The position numbers were made by a program, and so were the translations under genes. From the NCBI GenBank assembly GCA_020638525.1, contig JACKIL010000005.1:186001-250000 (forward strand): DNA of 64,000 nucleotides, in the 5' to 3' direction. The DNA is from Caulobacterales bacterium. Its GTDB lineage: Bacteria; Pseudomonadota; Alphaproteobacteria; Caulobacterales; Parvularculaceae. Position 1 is the stretch's first letter. Every line of letters begins with the position of its first letter. This document shows, piece after piece, positions 52,618-61,572 of this stretch. The notes under the pieces were generated by a model that was not told the DNA's origin, made no database searches, and saw nothing but the letters and a program-made list of their open reading frames with translations.

Positions 52618-53628
52618 TTAGCTGTCCTTCGTCTTCGGCGCGCGGAACGCATAATAGAGGCGCAGCCAGCGCGGCCGCCGGAAGAAGACAAGCCGCAAAA
52701 TGTCGCCGAAAGTCTGCGGGTAATATTCCCGCCGGCTGACGAAAGCGCGCTGATTGTCGATCACCAGAACATCCCCGCGCTCGATAATAATCCGCACCGC
52801 ATTCTTCCGGCAGCGGATGAGCGCGGCGCGGAGCTGGCGAACGGCGTTGTGCGCTTCGACCTTGCCGCCGTCCGGCACACGCACCCGTTCGGGATCAAAA
52901 CACATATACCAGTCCGGCTCTCCGTCGGGGCCGGTCACCTCTTTCAGGATTTCGCCCGTCACTGCTTCGGCGCGCTCCGTCACATCCCATGTCGGCGCCT
53001 GCTTGCGGAACTGGGCCTGCTTGAGCTCATGGAGCACACCGGCGCGCTTGGTTTCATCGTCCGGATGAATGTTCGCCACCACTTCGCGCACCGGAATGAG
53101 ATAGACCGGTATGCGGCGCCGGTTTTTTACGCCAATATAGATCTTGTAGCGACAGCTTTCATGACCGGGGCCTTGCGTCGCATTTTCGACGGGGAGCTGA
53201 AATTCGACCGTGCTCTGATGAAATCGGAGCGCCATATCGCTGCCGTCGCGATCGCCAACTTGCGGCTCGTCCGGCGCCGTGCGCAAATCGCGCCCCACCG
53301 GCTGATCGGGCTGCTCGTACCGCCGGCGCACATGCGCGCCGAGGAGGTAGGCGACACCCGCGACCATCATCTCCGTATGGAGAAAACGCTTGCCGAGAGC
53401 TTCGTTAAAAGTCTTGCGACCCGGCTCGCGGAACGCAGCCTCTGATGGATAAGGAAAAAAGAACCCGATCGTCGGCAAATTCTTGATGTGAAGATAAGTG
53501 TTCGCCCCGCCGCGCAGCTCTTTGATCTTGTCGATCTGTTCTTGCGGCAGGAATTTGCGCAGATATTTCGCGCCGAACTCGCCGATGAGGCGGTACTCGT
53601 TGACGATTGTGAAATCGCCGTTGAGCAC
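52618..53628 (-). CDS. clavaminate-synthase/TauD-like protein lacking canonical iron ligands
   Basis: From GTG 53628 the product has 336 residues. ERGDVLVIDNQRAFVSRREY and RPRWLRLYY match the C-terminal fold of clavaminate-synthase/asparagine-oxygenase-like 2OG enzymes. The iron ligands look lost: the HxE motif reads H137-Q-S139 and the distal His position is V297 (usual DN-RRVVHGR). The RWLR arginine (320-323) is kept. It may be a pseudo-enzyme or bind a different ligand. The reading frame stays open for about 70 codons before this GTG without any ATG; AGGAG-CCGT-CTG at about 53664 is an alternative start. Gene function is unknown. Confidence 0.55.
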   Translation of the reverse strand: MLNGDFTIVNEYRLIGEFGAKYLRKFLPQEQIDKIKELRGGANTYLHIKNLPTIGFFFPYPSEAAFREPGRKTFNEALGKRFLHTEMMVAGVAYLLGAHVRRRYEQPDQPVGRDLRTAPDEPQVGDRDGSDMALRFHQSTVEFQLPVENATQGPGHESCRYKIYIGVKNRRRIPVYLIPVREVVANIHPDDETKRAGVLHELKQAQFRKQAPTWDVTERAEAVTGEILKEVTGPDGEPDWYMCFDPERVRVPDGGKVEAHNAVRQLRAALIRCRKNAVRIIIERGDVLVIDNQRAFVSRREYYPQTFGDILRLVFFRRPRWLRLYYAFRAPKTKDS

Positions 53629-53946
53629 GTGGAATAACCAGGTTTGAAAGCGCAGACGGCTCCTGAAGAACAGCGGCGCTTCAAGTATGTTTTCCGACTT
53701 GGCTTTGCGTCGCGAAATCTCGCTTCGCGGTTTTTCTGCATTCGCGCTCCGTCGAATAAAAAATCTCCCTTTTCTTCCTTCGACTGGGAAAGGGTAAGCG
53801 GAGATTTTGAGGATCGCAATCTGCGAGAAGGCGGAAGAAAGCCAATCGAATCAAGGCGTCGCGAAAATTTCACAGAAGGCGCGCAGCCACAATTCTGACG
53901 CATTTGCTCCGGGCAATGAATTTCTTCTTTTCTGTCGGCTGAATCC
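53629..53946. other. 318-base region between the clavaminate-synthase-like and DASS genes
   Basis: On the minus strand the frame of the downstream gene is open from about 53851 and codes segments such as SENILEAPLFFRSRLRF with protein-like composition. No ATG, GTG or TTG precedes GTG 53628 in that frame; a CTG follows AGGAG at about 53664. A different frame holds MQKNREARFRD. So the gene may start further upstream by a rare codon, or a frameshift splits the N-terminus. No other feature is seen. Confidence 0.4.
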
Positions 53947-55311
53947 CTATCGCAGCGTCAGCCACGAGGCGAGCGTCACGACGATTGCGATGATGAAATT
54001 CAGCGCAAAGCCCTCGCGCGCCATGCGCGCCATCGTCATGCGGCCGGTCGCATAGACGATCGCATTCGGCGCGGTCGCGACGGGCAGCATGAACGCGCAG
54101 GAACATGAAATGACCGCCGGGATCATCAGAAGTTCAGGCGCGATATGCGCGCCGGCGGCGACAGCGGCGAGGAGCGGCATCAACAGATTTGCGGTCGCTG
54201 TATTCGACGTGATCTCGGTGAGGAATGTCACGACAAGGCAGATGCCGAAAATCATCAGCAGCGGCGGCGCTGTGGCAAGCCCGCCAAGCTGATCGCCAAT
54301 CAGTACATCGAGCCCGCTTGCACGAAAACCGCTTGCAATGCAGATGCCGCCCGCAAAAAGCAGCAGCATGCCCCAGGGAATGTCGCCGGCGCTTTTCCAG
54401 TCGAGAAGCGCGCCGCCTTTGCCGTCGGGCACGAGAAACATCGCGACGGCCGCAAGAAGCGCGACAGTTGAATCGCCAGCGCCTTCAATGCCGAACGCTC
54501 CGGACCATCCGCCGAATGGCTCAGAGCGCGTGATCCAGGCCGCGATAGCGACAGCGAAGACAATGAGCGTGCGCACTTCATCTCGCCGCCACGGCCCCAT
54601 ATGCGGCAAGGTCGGTGCTTTCACGCCGCCCATCGCACGCGTCAGCCAGAAGCCGATCAGCGGCACGCCGATGATGACGGCGGGAAGGCCTGTCTTCATC
54701 CAGCGCGCGAACGAATATTCCTCGCCCGTCGCTTTCAAATAAGCGTCTGCGAAGATGAGGTTGGGCGGCGTTCCGACGAGCGTCGCCGTGCCGCCGAGCG
54801 AGGACGCATAGGCGATGCCGAGCAGCAAAGGCGCAGCAAGGCGCGGATTGTCCGAGCGCGCGATGATCGCAAGCGCCATCGTCGCCAGCATCAATGTCGT
54901 CGCCGAGTTCGAAATCCACATCGACAAGATGGCGGCCGCAAGCATGAAACCGAAAACAAGCCTGCGCCCCGAAACACCGACAAGCTGGATCATGTAAAGC
55001 GCGAGACGTTCGTGCACGCCGGATTTCTCGAGCGCCTTCGACAGCATGAATGACGCCATCAAAAGCACGATCACGTAACTGCCAAGCGCTTGCGCGGCTT
55101 GCGCCTGCGTCAGCACGCCCGCCATCGGGAAAAGCGCGAAGGGAACGAGCGACGTCGCGGGAATTGGCAGCGCTTCCGTCACCCACCAGGCGGCCGTCAG
55201 CACGGTGATCGCGATCGTCCATGCGATCACCTCGGGCTGACCGGCGATGAGCGTCAACGCTCCTGCGGCGGCGGCGGCGAGCGCGCCACCAAGAATGCGA
55301 TACGGTTTCAT
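53947..55311 (-). CDS. DASS family sodium:dicarboxylate/sulfate-type symporter
   Basis: The 454-residue transporter belongs to the divalent anion:Na+ symporter (SLC13/VcINDY) family. WISNSATTLM and the repeated TSNTATANLLMPL are the two SNT substrate/sodium motifs, and CAFMLPVATAPNAIVY is the C-terminal family segment. It has about eleven membrane segments. Substrates in the family are C4-dicarboxylates, citrate or sulfate; which one cannot be told. It is followed by rimO upstream on the same strand. Confidence 0.9.
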   Translation of the reverse strand: MKPYRILGGALAAAAAGALTLIAGQPEVIAWTIAITVLTAAWWVTEALPIPATSLVPFALFPMAGVLTQAQAAQALGSYVIVLLMASFMLSKALEKSGVHERLALYMIQLVGVSGRRLVFGFMLAAAILSMWISNSATTLMLATMALAIIARSDNPRLAAPLLLGIAYASSLGGTATLVGTPPNLIFADAYLKATGEEYSFARWMKTGLPAVIIGVPLIGFWLTRAMGGVKAPTLPHMGPWRRDEVRTLIVFAVAIAAWITRSEPFGGWSGAFGIEGAGDSTVALLAAVAMFLVPDGKGGALLDWKSAGDIPWGMLLLFAGGICIASGFRASGLDVLIGDQLGGLATAPPLLMIFGICLVVTFLTEITSNTATANLLMPLLAAVAAGAHIAPELLMIPAVISCSCAFMLPVATAPNAIVYATGRMTMARMAREGFALNFIIAIVVTLASWLTLR

Positions 55312-55364
55312 CGCGCGTCAGTTAGCGGTGATTGAATGACCGAGTCTAGCGTTACCGCCAGCGC

Positions 55365-56693
55365 TCAGCTTTTGAGTTCGCCCCAGAGATCATACGGGTC
55401 GGCGTCCACGACCTTCACACGCACAAGATCGCCAGGCGAAAGATCGCTCGCGCGCTCGATGACGACATTGCCGTCGATCTCCGGCGCGTCAGCATAGGAG
55501 CGCGCAATGGCGCCGTCTTCGTCAACCGCATCCACCAGAACATCGAGTTCGCGCCCGACCCAGCTTTCGAGGATCTCACCGGAAATTTCCTGCTGCGCCG
55601 CCATGAAGCGTTCATAGCGTTCCTCTTTGACTTCTTCGGGCACGGCGCCCGGAAGTTCATTGGCGCGCGCGCCTTCGACGGGCTCGAATTTGAAGCATCC
55701 GACGCGCAGAAGGCGCGCTTCCTTGAGCCATTCCAGCAGGAACTCGAAATCCTCTTCGGTCTCGCCTGGAAAACCGACGATGAAGGTCGAGCGGACCACC
55801 AGATCCGGGCAGATCTCGCGCCAGCGGCGGATACGCTCAAGCGTCTTCTCCTGCGCGCCCGGGCGGCGCATCGCCTTCAGAACCGTCGGGCTCGCATGCT
55901 GAAACGGTATGTCGAGATAGGGAAGAACGCGACCCTCCGCCATCAGCGGAATGACTTCGTCGACATGCGGGTAGGGATAAACGTAGTGAAGCCGCGTCCA
56001 CGCACCGAGCTCGCCAAGACCTTTGCAGAGATCGAGGAAGCGCGTCTGGTATTCGCTCCCGCGCCATTGATAAGGCGCATATTTCAAATCTACGCCGTAG
56101 GCAGACGTATCCTGCGAGATGACGAGCAGCTCTTTCACGCCTGCGTCGACGAGCTTTTCCGCCTCCTTCAACACGGCGTCGATGCGCCGGCTCTGCAGTT
56201 TCCCTCGCATGGACGGAATGATGCAGAAGCTGCAGCTATTGTTGCAGCCCTCTGAAATTTTCAGATAGGCGTAATGACGCGGCGTCAGGCGCACGCCCTG
56301 CGGCGGTACAAGATCGAACAACGGATCATGCGCTGGGGGAGCTGCGACATGCACCGCCTCCATCACCGCTTCATATTGATGGGGGCCAGTGACAGCGAGC
56401 ACTTTCGGGTGCGCCGCACGCACGACGCTTTCTTCGGCACCGAGGCAGCCGGTCACGATCACACGCCCATTCTCGGCAACCGCCTCACCGATCGCCTCAA
56501 GGGACTCGGCGCGGGCGGAGTCAAGAAAGCCGCATGTATTGACGAGAATGACATCGGCGCCAGCGTAGTCCGGCGCGATCTCATAGCCTTCCGCGCGCAG
56601 GCGCGTGATGATGCGCTCGGAATCAACAAGCGCTTTCGGGCAGCCGAGGCTGACGATACCGACTTTTGAGGGGGATGGCGCGGCGCGGGTCAT
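55365..56693 (-). CDS. rimO: ribosomal protein uS12 (Asp) methylthiotransferase RimO
   Basis: RimO adds a methylthio group to Asp88 of ribosomal protein S12 by radical-SAM chemistry. The 442-residue protein has the N-terminal methylthiotransferase domain with cysteines C18, C54 and C83 (second Fe-S cluster), the radical-SAM CNNSCSFC (C149, C153, C156) and a C-terminal TRAM domain (VGRELDVLVDAVDEDGAI). The length and order are normal. Confidence 0.96.
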   Translation of the reverse strand: MTRAAPSPSKVGIVSLGCPKALVDSERIITRLRAEGYEIAPDYAGADVILVNTCGFLDSARAESLEAIGEAVAENGRVIVTGCLGAEESVVRAAHPKVLAVTGPHQYEAVMEAVHVAAPPAHDPLFDLVPPQGVRLTPRHYAYLKISEGCNNSCSFCIIPSMRGKLQSRRIDAVLKEAEKLVDAGVKELLVISQDTSAYGVDLKYAPYQWRGSEYQTRFLDLCKGLGELGAWTRLHYVYPYPHVDEVIPLMAEGRVLPYLDIPFQHASPTVLKAMRRPGAQEKTLERIRRWREICPDLVVRSTFIVGFPGETEEDFEFLLEWLKEARLLRVGCFKFEPVEGARANELPGAVPEEVKEERYERFMAAQQEISGEILESWVGRELDVLVDAVDEDGAIARSYADAPEIDGNVVIERASDLSPGDLVRVKVVDADPYDLWGELKS

Positions 56694-56741
56694 GGGGCGA
56701 GGCTCATAGCGCGCCGAAAGGCTTTACGGAAGGGGCGCGCC

Positions 56742-57188
56742 CTAGCGCCGCCCACCCCCGGCGATCCACGCGAAGACGAGCCCGCCAATGCCCCCGGCGA
56801 CGCACTGGAGACCGAAACCGAGCGCGTCGCGCGCCCCGCCAATCGCCCCGGCACCGCCCGCGGCGGCCGTATTCTCGATGAGGAGGATGGTCGCTGCGAC
56901 CCCTGCAGCGCCGGCCAGCGGGTACGCGATGGGCGCAAGGGGCTTCAAGATCCGCTTCAAGATCGCCGCGACGACAAACGCGACGAGCAGCGCGACCGCG
57001 ATGACAGCACCATAAATGGTGAGCCCCGTGAAATTGGCGAGATAGGTCTCGGCCTGCTGGGCGGGCGTATAGACCGCGCCAATGGCGGCCTGCTTGGCCA
57101 GAATCTGCTGCGTGTAGAATACGGTCGCGGCTGCGTAAGTGACAACGACGCTCACCACGTAGGCGGCGAGAACCTTGATAATTCTCAT
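56742..57188 (-). CDS. small hypothetical membrane protein
   Basis: The 148-residue product has about four membrane segments: VLAAYVVSVVVTYAAATVFY, IYGAVIAVALLVAFVVAAIL, PIAYPLAGAAGVAATILLI and CVAGGIGGLVFAWIAGG. The first loop contains QILAKQAAIGAVYTPAQQAE. No family is known to me. It lies 49 bases upstream of rimO on the same strand, and may be co-transcribed with it. Confidence 0.62.
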   Translation of the reverse strand: MRIIKVLAAYVVSVVVTYAAATVFYTQQILAKQAAIGAVYTPAQQAETYLANFTGLTIYGAVIAVALLVAFVVAAILKRILKPLAPIAYPLAGAAGVAATILLIENTAAAGGAGAIGGARDALGFGLQCVAGGIGGLVFAWIAGGGRR

Positions 57189-57302
57189 GAAAGCGCCCCT
57201 CCTCTATTTTCTGTCAGAAAACCACCTTATTCATAACCTCACAAGGCCGGCTATCGCGCCGGCGCCGCTCAATGTTGTTCGACCCGCTGAACGGAGGCGC
57301 CC

Positions 57303-58499
57303 ATGCGCACGACCTCTCGCCCGCAAATCCTCCTGTCCGCCGTTGCGGCGCTCGCCCTTGCAGCCTGCTCAGGCGGGGGCGCTGCGACGCCCGACGCGAG
57401 CAAAGGCGGCGGAGACCCCGAGCTGCAGACGACGCTCGCCCCGCCCGCTCCGGAAGGAACGCTGAAGCTCAATGTCGAGAAGCTCGCCGACGGCCTCGTC
57501 AATCCGTGGAGCATCGCCTTCCTTCCCGACGGAACGATCCTCGTCACCGAGCGCCCCGGGCGCATTCGCATCATCCGCGACGGCGCGCTCGACCCGACGC
57601 CGGTCGCCGGCGTGCCGGAAGTCTATGTCGGCGGCCAGGCCGGGCTGTTCGATGTTGTTCCGCACCCAGATTTTACGAACAATCATCTTCTCTATTTCGC
57701 CTATGCCCATGGAACGGCGAAAGCGAACGGCACGCGCATCGCCAGGGCGAAGTTCGACGGCGCTTCGCTGAGTGATGTCGAGATCCTCTATGACGCAAAG
57801 CCGCTCAAAGACTCCAACCACCATTTCGGCGGACGGATCGTCTTCGCGCCCGATGGCAAACTCTTCTTCTCCGTCGGAGAAGGTTCAAAATACAAAGAGC
57901 GCGCGCAGGTAATGTCGACGAGCTTCGGCGCTATCATCCGCCTCAACGATGACGGCACGATCCCGGGTGACAATCCGAGCTTCGGCGAAGGCTCGCTTCC
58001 TGAGCTCTGGACGAAGGGCCACCGCAACCCTCAAGGCCTTGCTTACGATCCCGTTCGCGGCGTCCTTTGGGAAACCGAACACGGGCCGCGCGGCGGCGAC
58101 GAAGTGAACATAATCGAAAAAGGCCAAAATTACGGCTGGCCACTCGCCACTTATGGCATCGACTATAATGGCGCGCGCATTACGCCGTTTACGGAGTATG
58201 AAGGCACCAAACAGCCCTTCAAGCACTGGACGCCTTCGCTCGGCACGTCGGGCCTTTCGGTCTATTACGGCGACCTTTTCCCCGCCGACTGGCAGGGTGA
58301 TCTGCTCGTCGGCTCGATGGCGCTGCTCGCGCTTCATCGCGTCGACCTCGATGGCGACAGGGAAGTCGGAGAAGAGCGTTACCTCATCGGCGAACGCGTG
58401 CGCGATGTCCGCGTCGGCCCTGACGGAGCGATCTACGTGACGACTGAAGAGCATAGCGGCGAGCCGATCGGCACGGTGCTGCGGCTGACGCCGCAGTAG
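57303..58499 (+). CDS. PQQ-dependent sugar dehydrogenase-like lipoprotein
   Basis: The 398-residue product is a six-bladed beta-propeller of the soluble glucose/aldose sugar dehydrogenase (YliI/Asd) type. GLVNPWSIAFLPDGTILVTERPGRI, NHHFGGRIVFAPDGKLFFSVGE, HRNPQGLAYDP and EHGPRGGDEVNIIEKGQNYGWP are the PQQ- and calcium-site segments. The N-terminus is a lipoprotein signal (ALALAACSGG). It oxidises sugars in the periplasm if PQQ is supplied; no PQQ genes are in the window. Confidence 0.92.
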   Translation: MRTTSRPQILLSAVAALALAACSGGGAATPDASKGGGDPELQTTLAPPAPEGTLKLNVEKLADGLVNPWSIAFLPDGTILVTERPGRIRIIRDGALDPTPVAGVPEVYVGGQAGLFDVVPHPDFTNNHLLYFAYAHGTAKANGTRIARAKFDGASLSDVEILYDAKPLKDSNHHFGGRIVFAPDGKLFFSVGEGSKYKERAQVMSTSFGAIIRLNDDGTIPGDNPSFGEGSLPELWTKGHRNPQGLAYDPVRGVLWETEHGPRGGDEVNIIEKGQNYGWPLATYGIDYNGARITPFTEYEGTKQPFKHWTPSLGTSGLSVYYGDLFPADWQGDLLVGSMALLALHRVDLDGDREVGEERYLIGERVRDVRVGPDGAIYVTTEEHSGEPIGTVLRLTPQ

Positions 58500-58548
58500 A
58501 GCGCGTGAGTTTCGCGCGCATGACGGTAGTGTCTTCGTCTTCCGGGCG

Positions 58549-59457
58549 ATGGCGAGCGCCATGAGCGCCGCATCCCCTGAAAGAACTATGGAGCGATTGC
58601 GCGCGGCATTGCGCCATCAATATCGCGCGATCTTTCCGCAGTCAGGCATGTGGCAATACAATCGCCTGCCGCTCATCAGCGAAACACTCCCCTTTCTTCT
58701 CCTCTGGAGCCAGAAAGCGGCCAGCACGGTTGTGCTAAAATGGTTCTTCCTGAAGGCCGGTCTTTTGGAAGAAGCGCTGCGATACAATTCCTTCGTGCAT
58801 GTCTTTGAGACAGAAATCTTCAAGAAGCGGCCTAGCTACGCGCACGCCGTCAAGAAGGCGCTTGAGAACGATGGTCTCCCGGTTCTTAAATTCGTGCGCG
58901 ACCCGGCTGCGCGCGCCTTCAGCAGCTATCTGTTTCTCAACAGACCATTGCTCTATTCGCTGACTGACGATCCGGCCTTCTATTGGCGCCGCCGCGCGTT
59001 GCAATATGCGCGTGGCGCAAACGCGCCCGTCGATTCCATCTTTTCGTTCACGGAATTTCTTTCCTGGCTGAACGAAGAAGCCCGGCCGGACATCGACGGG
59101 CACCTCGCCCCGCAATACACCAAGATCGAAGAACAGCTCGGCACGCGGCTGCAAATTTATCGCGCGGAAATGCTGGATGAGGCGATCGCTGAAATCGAGA
59201 CGCGGTTCGCCCTTCCCCGAACGTCTCACGAAGAGCTGAACGCTATCCGCGAGTCGAAACATCACAGGCCCAAGGACCCTCGAGCCGACACGCTTGAACG
59301 GATCATCAATGAAGGATTACCCAATCCCGCAACGACGCGTCTTCGCCTTCCGGAGTTCGACACGGCGACCATGCAAGCCTATCCGAAAGTGAAGGCTCTC
59401 ATCAGCGCCTATTTCGCGGATGACTATCGCGCCTATGGCTACAAACTCGACGAATGA
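58549..59457 (+). CDS. sulfotransferase family protein
   Basis: The 302-residue product has the PAPS-binding signature of Sulfotransfer_2 proteins: LLLWSQKAASTVVLKWFF (5'-phosphosulfate loop) and LKFVRDPAARAFSSYLFL (3'-phosphate region). Its targets could be glycans, lipids or proteins, as expected for a cell-surface modifier. Start at 58549 or 58561. The end overlaps the convergent BCCT gene by 19 bases. Confidence 0.82.
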   Translation: MASAMSAASPERTMERLRAALRHQYRAIFPQSGMWQYNRLPLISETLPFLLLWSQKAASTVVLKWFFLKAGLLEEALRYNSFVHVFETEIFKKRPSYAHAVKKALENDGLPVLKFVRDPAARAFSSYLFLNRPLLYSLTDDPAFYWRRRALQYARGANAPVDSIFSFTEFLSWLNEEARPDIDGHLAPQYTKIEEQLGTRLQIYRAEMLDEAIAEIETRFALPRTSHEELNAIRESKHHRPKDPRADTLERIINEGLPNPATTRLRLPEFDTATMQAYPKVKALISAYFADDYRAYGYKLDE

Positions 59458-61004
59458 GCGCTCAGCGCTGACTCGTTCTTTTTCTCACTATCCCGTGGCG
59501 TCATTCCGGTGAAGGCAAGCCGGACAAGAACTGCGCCGCAGCCAAGCATGATGATGAGGCCCGGCACGCCGCCGAGCGTCGACAGCATGCGAATGCCGTC
59601 AACGCCGTTGGTCGAGGTCATGACCCAGGCGACAGCGCCGATAAGAACGCCCCAGAAAATCTTGATCCACAGCCCTGCGCCTTTCGCTTCATCTTCCTGA
59701 CGCCGCTCCTTTAGGCAAACGCTCGCAATCGAGTGCGTGTTTGAATCCATCGCCGTGACGAAGGAAATGAAAGTCGTGAAGACGAACGTCGATGCGAATA
59801 CGGCCGTCCATGGCAGCGCGTCGAGAAGCGAGTACATCACGGCTTCAGGCCCGTCATTCCTCAAAGCCGCAGTTAGGTCGCCGCCGCTTGAAAGGTCGAG
59901 CTGAATTGCGGCGCCTCCGAAGATGATCATCCATAGCATGCCGAAAAGCGCCGGTGCGACAAGATTGAAAAGTATGAATTCGCGCACCGTGTAACCGACA
60001 GAAATTCGCCCGAGGAAAAGCGCTGTAATTGGCGCCCAGGCAAGCCAGTTCGCATAATAGAAAATCGTCCAGTCGCGCGACCAGCTGCTATCTGCTCCGA
60101 ACCCGAGATCGAGGCTTCGCGGGAGAAAATCCCGCGCATATTCGAACACGCCTTCCGCGCCGAGGCGAAAGATTGCGAATGTCGGCCCGGCGAATAGCAC
60201 AAAAGCAGCCAGCATAAAGAAGAAGCGAATGTTGATGTCAGACAGAAACTTGATGCCGCGCTGAAGGCCGCTCACTGACGAAACAACATATGTCGCGACG
60301 ATGACCCCAGTGATGACGAGCCGGATGATGACGCCGTCTTGAAGCCCCGTCACGGCGCCGATCCCGCCCGACAATGTCATCACCCCGGCGCCGAGCGAGG
60401 CCGCAACGCCCGCGACAAGCGCGAACAACGCCGCGGCATCAATAATCGCCGCGCCCTTTCCGCGAACGAGATCTCCAAAGACGACGGAGAGCGGGCCGCT
60501 CAGCGAGTAAGGCGCTTTGAAATTGTAATAGGCGAGCGCGAACGCGAGCGATGGCACCGCATAAATTGAATAGGGCGTTATCGACCAGTGCATGAATAGC
60601 GTCGAAATCGCGAAAGCAGCCGCCCCTTCGGTACGCTTGGCGACATGCGCGAATTCGGGCGGGCTGTTCAGATGGAAGAGCGGCTCGGCCGTGCCCCAGA
60701 AGAGGATTCCAGTCGCAATTGTCGTACACAGAGTAATCGCAAACCAGTTCCAGCGCTTGAGAACGGGCTTCGCCCCTTCGCCCCCAATACGCACCGCGCC
60801 AAGTGGCGAGAAGAATATTCCCGCCATGAGCAGCACTGCGCCAAAGGATGAAAGACTGAAGAGCCAGCCGATATTTTCGAGGATCCACTCATTCGCCGCC
60901 GTCGCTGCAGCAAGAAAATCCTTAAAGTCGATCAGGCTCGCCGAAAGAGCCAGCACCAGGATCAGCGCGGGCGGCCAGAAGACAAGCGGGCGGGTATGTC
61001 TCAA
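59439..61004 (-). CDS. BCCT family betaine/carnitine/choline transporter
   Basis: The 521-residue protein is a betaine/choline/carnitine transporter: twelve membrane segments and the family signature RDWTIFYYANWLAWAPITALFLGRIS with aromatic residues of the substrate site. A C-terminal hydrophilic tail is short, so it may not act as an osmosensor of the BetP type. It should import compatible solutes, using Na+ or H+. Convergent overlap with the sulfotransferase gene is 19 bases. Confidence 0.93.
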   Translation of the reverse strand: MRHTRPLVFWPPALILVLALSASLIDFKDFLAAATAANEWILENIGWLFSLSSFGAVLLMAGIFFSPLGAVRIGGEGAKPVLKRWNWFAITLCTTIATGILFWGTAEPLFHLNSPPEFAHVAKRTEGAAAFAISTLFMHWSITPYSIYAVPSLAFALAYYNFKAPYSLSGPLSVVFGDLVRGKGAAIIDAAALFALVAGVAASLGAGVMTLSGGIGAVTGLQDGVIIRLVITGVIVATYVVSSVSGLQRGIKFLSDINIRFFFMLAAFVLFAGPTFAIFRLGAEGVFEYARDFLPRSLDLGFGADSSWSRDWTIFYYANWLAWAPITALFLGRISVGYTVREFILFNLVAPALFGMLWMIIFGGAAIQLDLSSGGDLTAALRNDGPEAVMYSLLDALPWTAVFASTFVFTTFISFVTAMDSNTHSIASVCLKERRQEDEAKGAGLWIKIFWGVLIGAVAWVMTSTNGVDGIRMLSTLGGVPGLIIMLGCGAVLVRLAFTGMTPRDSEKKNESALSAHSSSL

Positions 61005-61079
61005 TATCCTGAGGGGGATCAGTCTTGCTCCGGCCGGGATGATTTTGACGCATCATCGGCCATTCGGATGCAAAATGCA

Positions 61080-61115
61080 AAAAGCCCCGCGCGCGAGCAT
61101 TCGCGCGGGGCTTTT
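61080..61115 (-). terminator. intrinsic terminator after rpsP
   Basis: AAAAGCCCCGCGCG (61080-61093) pairs perfectly with CGCGCGGGGCTTTT (61102-61115) around CGAGCATT. Minus-strand transcripts end in a U-run. It lies 49 bases after rpsP and upstream of the BCCT gene. Confidence 0.85.
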
Positions 61116-61164
61116 GCATGTGGTGAATTTCGCGCGCGCAGCTAACGCAGCGCGCGAAGAAACG

Positions 61165-61539
61165 TTATTCCGCAGCGGCCTCTTCGGCAGGCGCAGCCGC
61201 AGCAGCGGCGCGCTCGGCGCGTTCAGCGGCGCGCTCTTTCGCTTTGGCGTGCGGCTCGCCTTTTTTCGGATTGTCGCCATGCTGCCACTTCACTAGTCCG
61301 TTCACCGAGAAGAAGCGCGCGACGCGATCCGTCGGCTGCGCGCCGACCGAAAGCCAGTATTTGGCGCGCTCTTCATTGTACTGAACGCGCTTCGGATCAT
61401 CTTTCGCGAGCAGCGGGTTGAACGAGCCGATTTTCTCGATGAAGCGGCCATCGCGCGGGGCGCGGCCATCAGCGATGACGATTGAGTAGTAAGGGCGTTT
61501 CTTCGCACCGCCCCGCGTAAGTCTGATCTTGAGAGCCAT
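61165..61539 (-). CDS. rpsP: 30S ribosomal protein bS16
   Basis: bS16 is a component of the small ribosomal subunit. The 124-residue product starts MALKIRLTRGGAKKRPYYSI and contains GRFIEKIGSFNPL, both fully typical. A C-terminal alanine/glutamate-rich extension (AERAERAAAAAAPAEEAAAE) is common in Alphaproteobacteria. It lies 33 bases downstream of ffh. The usual rimM-trmD-rplS genes do not follow, because a terminator and a BCCT gene come next. Confidence 0.97.
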   Translation of the reverse strand: MALKIRLTRGGAKKRPYYSIVIADGRAPRDGRFIEKIGSFNPLLAKDDPKRVQYNEERAKYWLSVGAQPTDRVARFFSVNGLVKWQHGDNPKKGEPHAKAKERAAERAERAAAAAAPAEEAAAE

Positions 61540-61572
61540 TTTTTCTTCTTCCTTTCGATAATTCCGATTGTG

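Noticed and set aside
53367..53903. 178-codon frame overlapping the clavaminate-synthase-like gene
   Set aside because: Its sequence is low-complexity Ser/Arg-rich for most of its length; only a short segment (MQKNREARFRD) looks protein-like and could instead be a frameshifted N-terminus.
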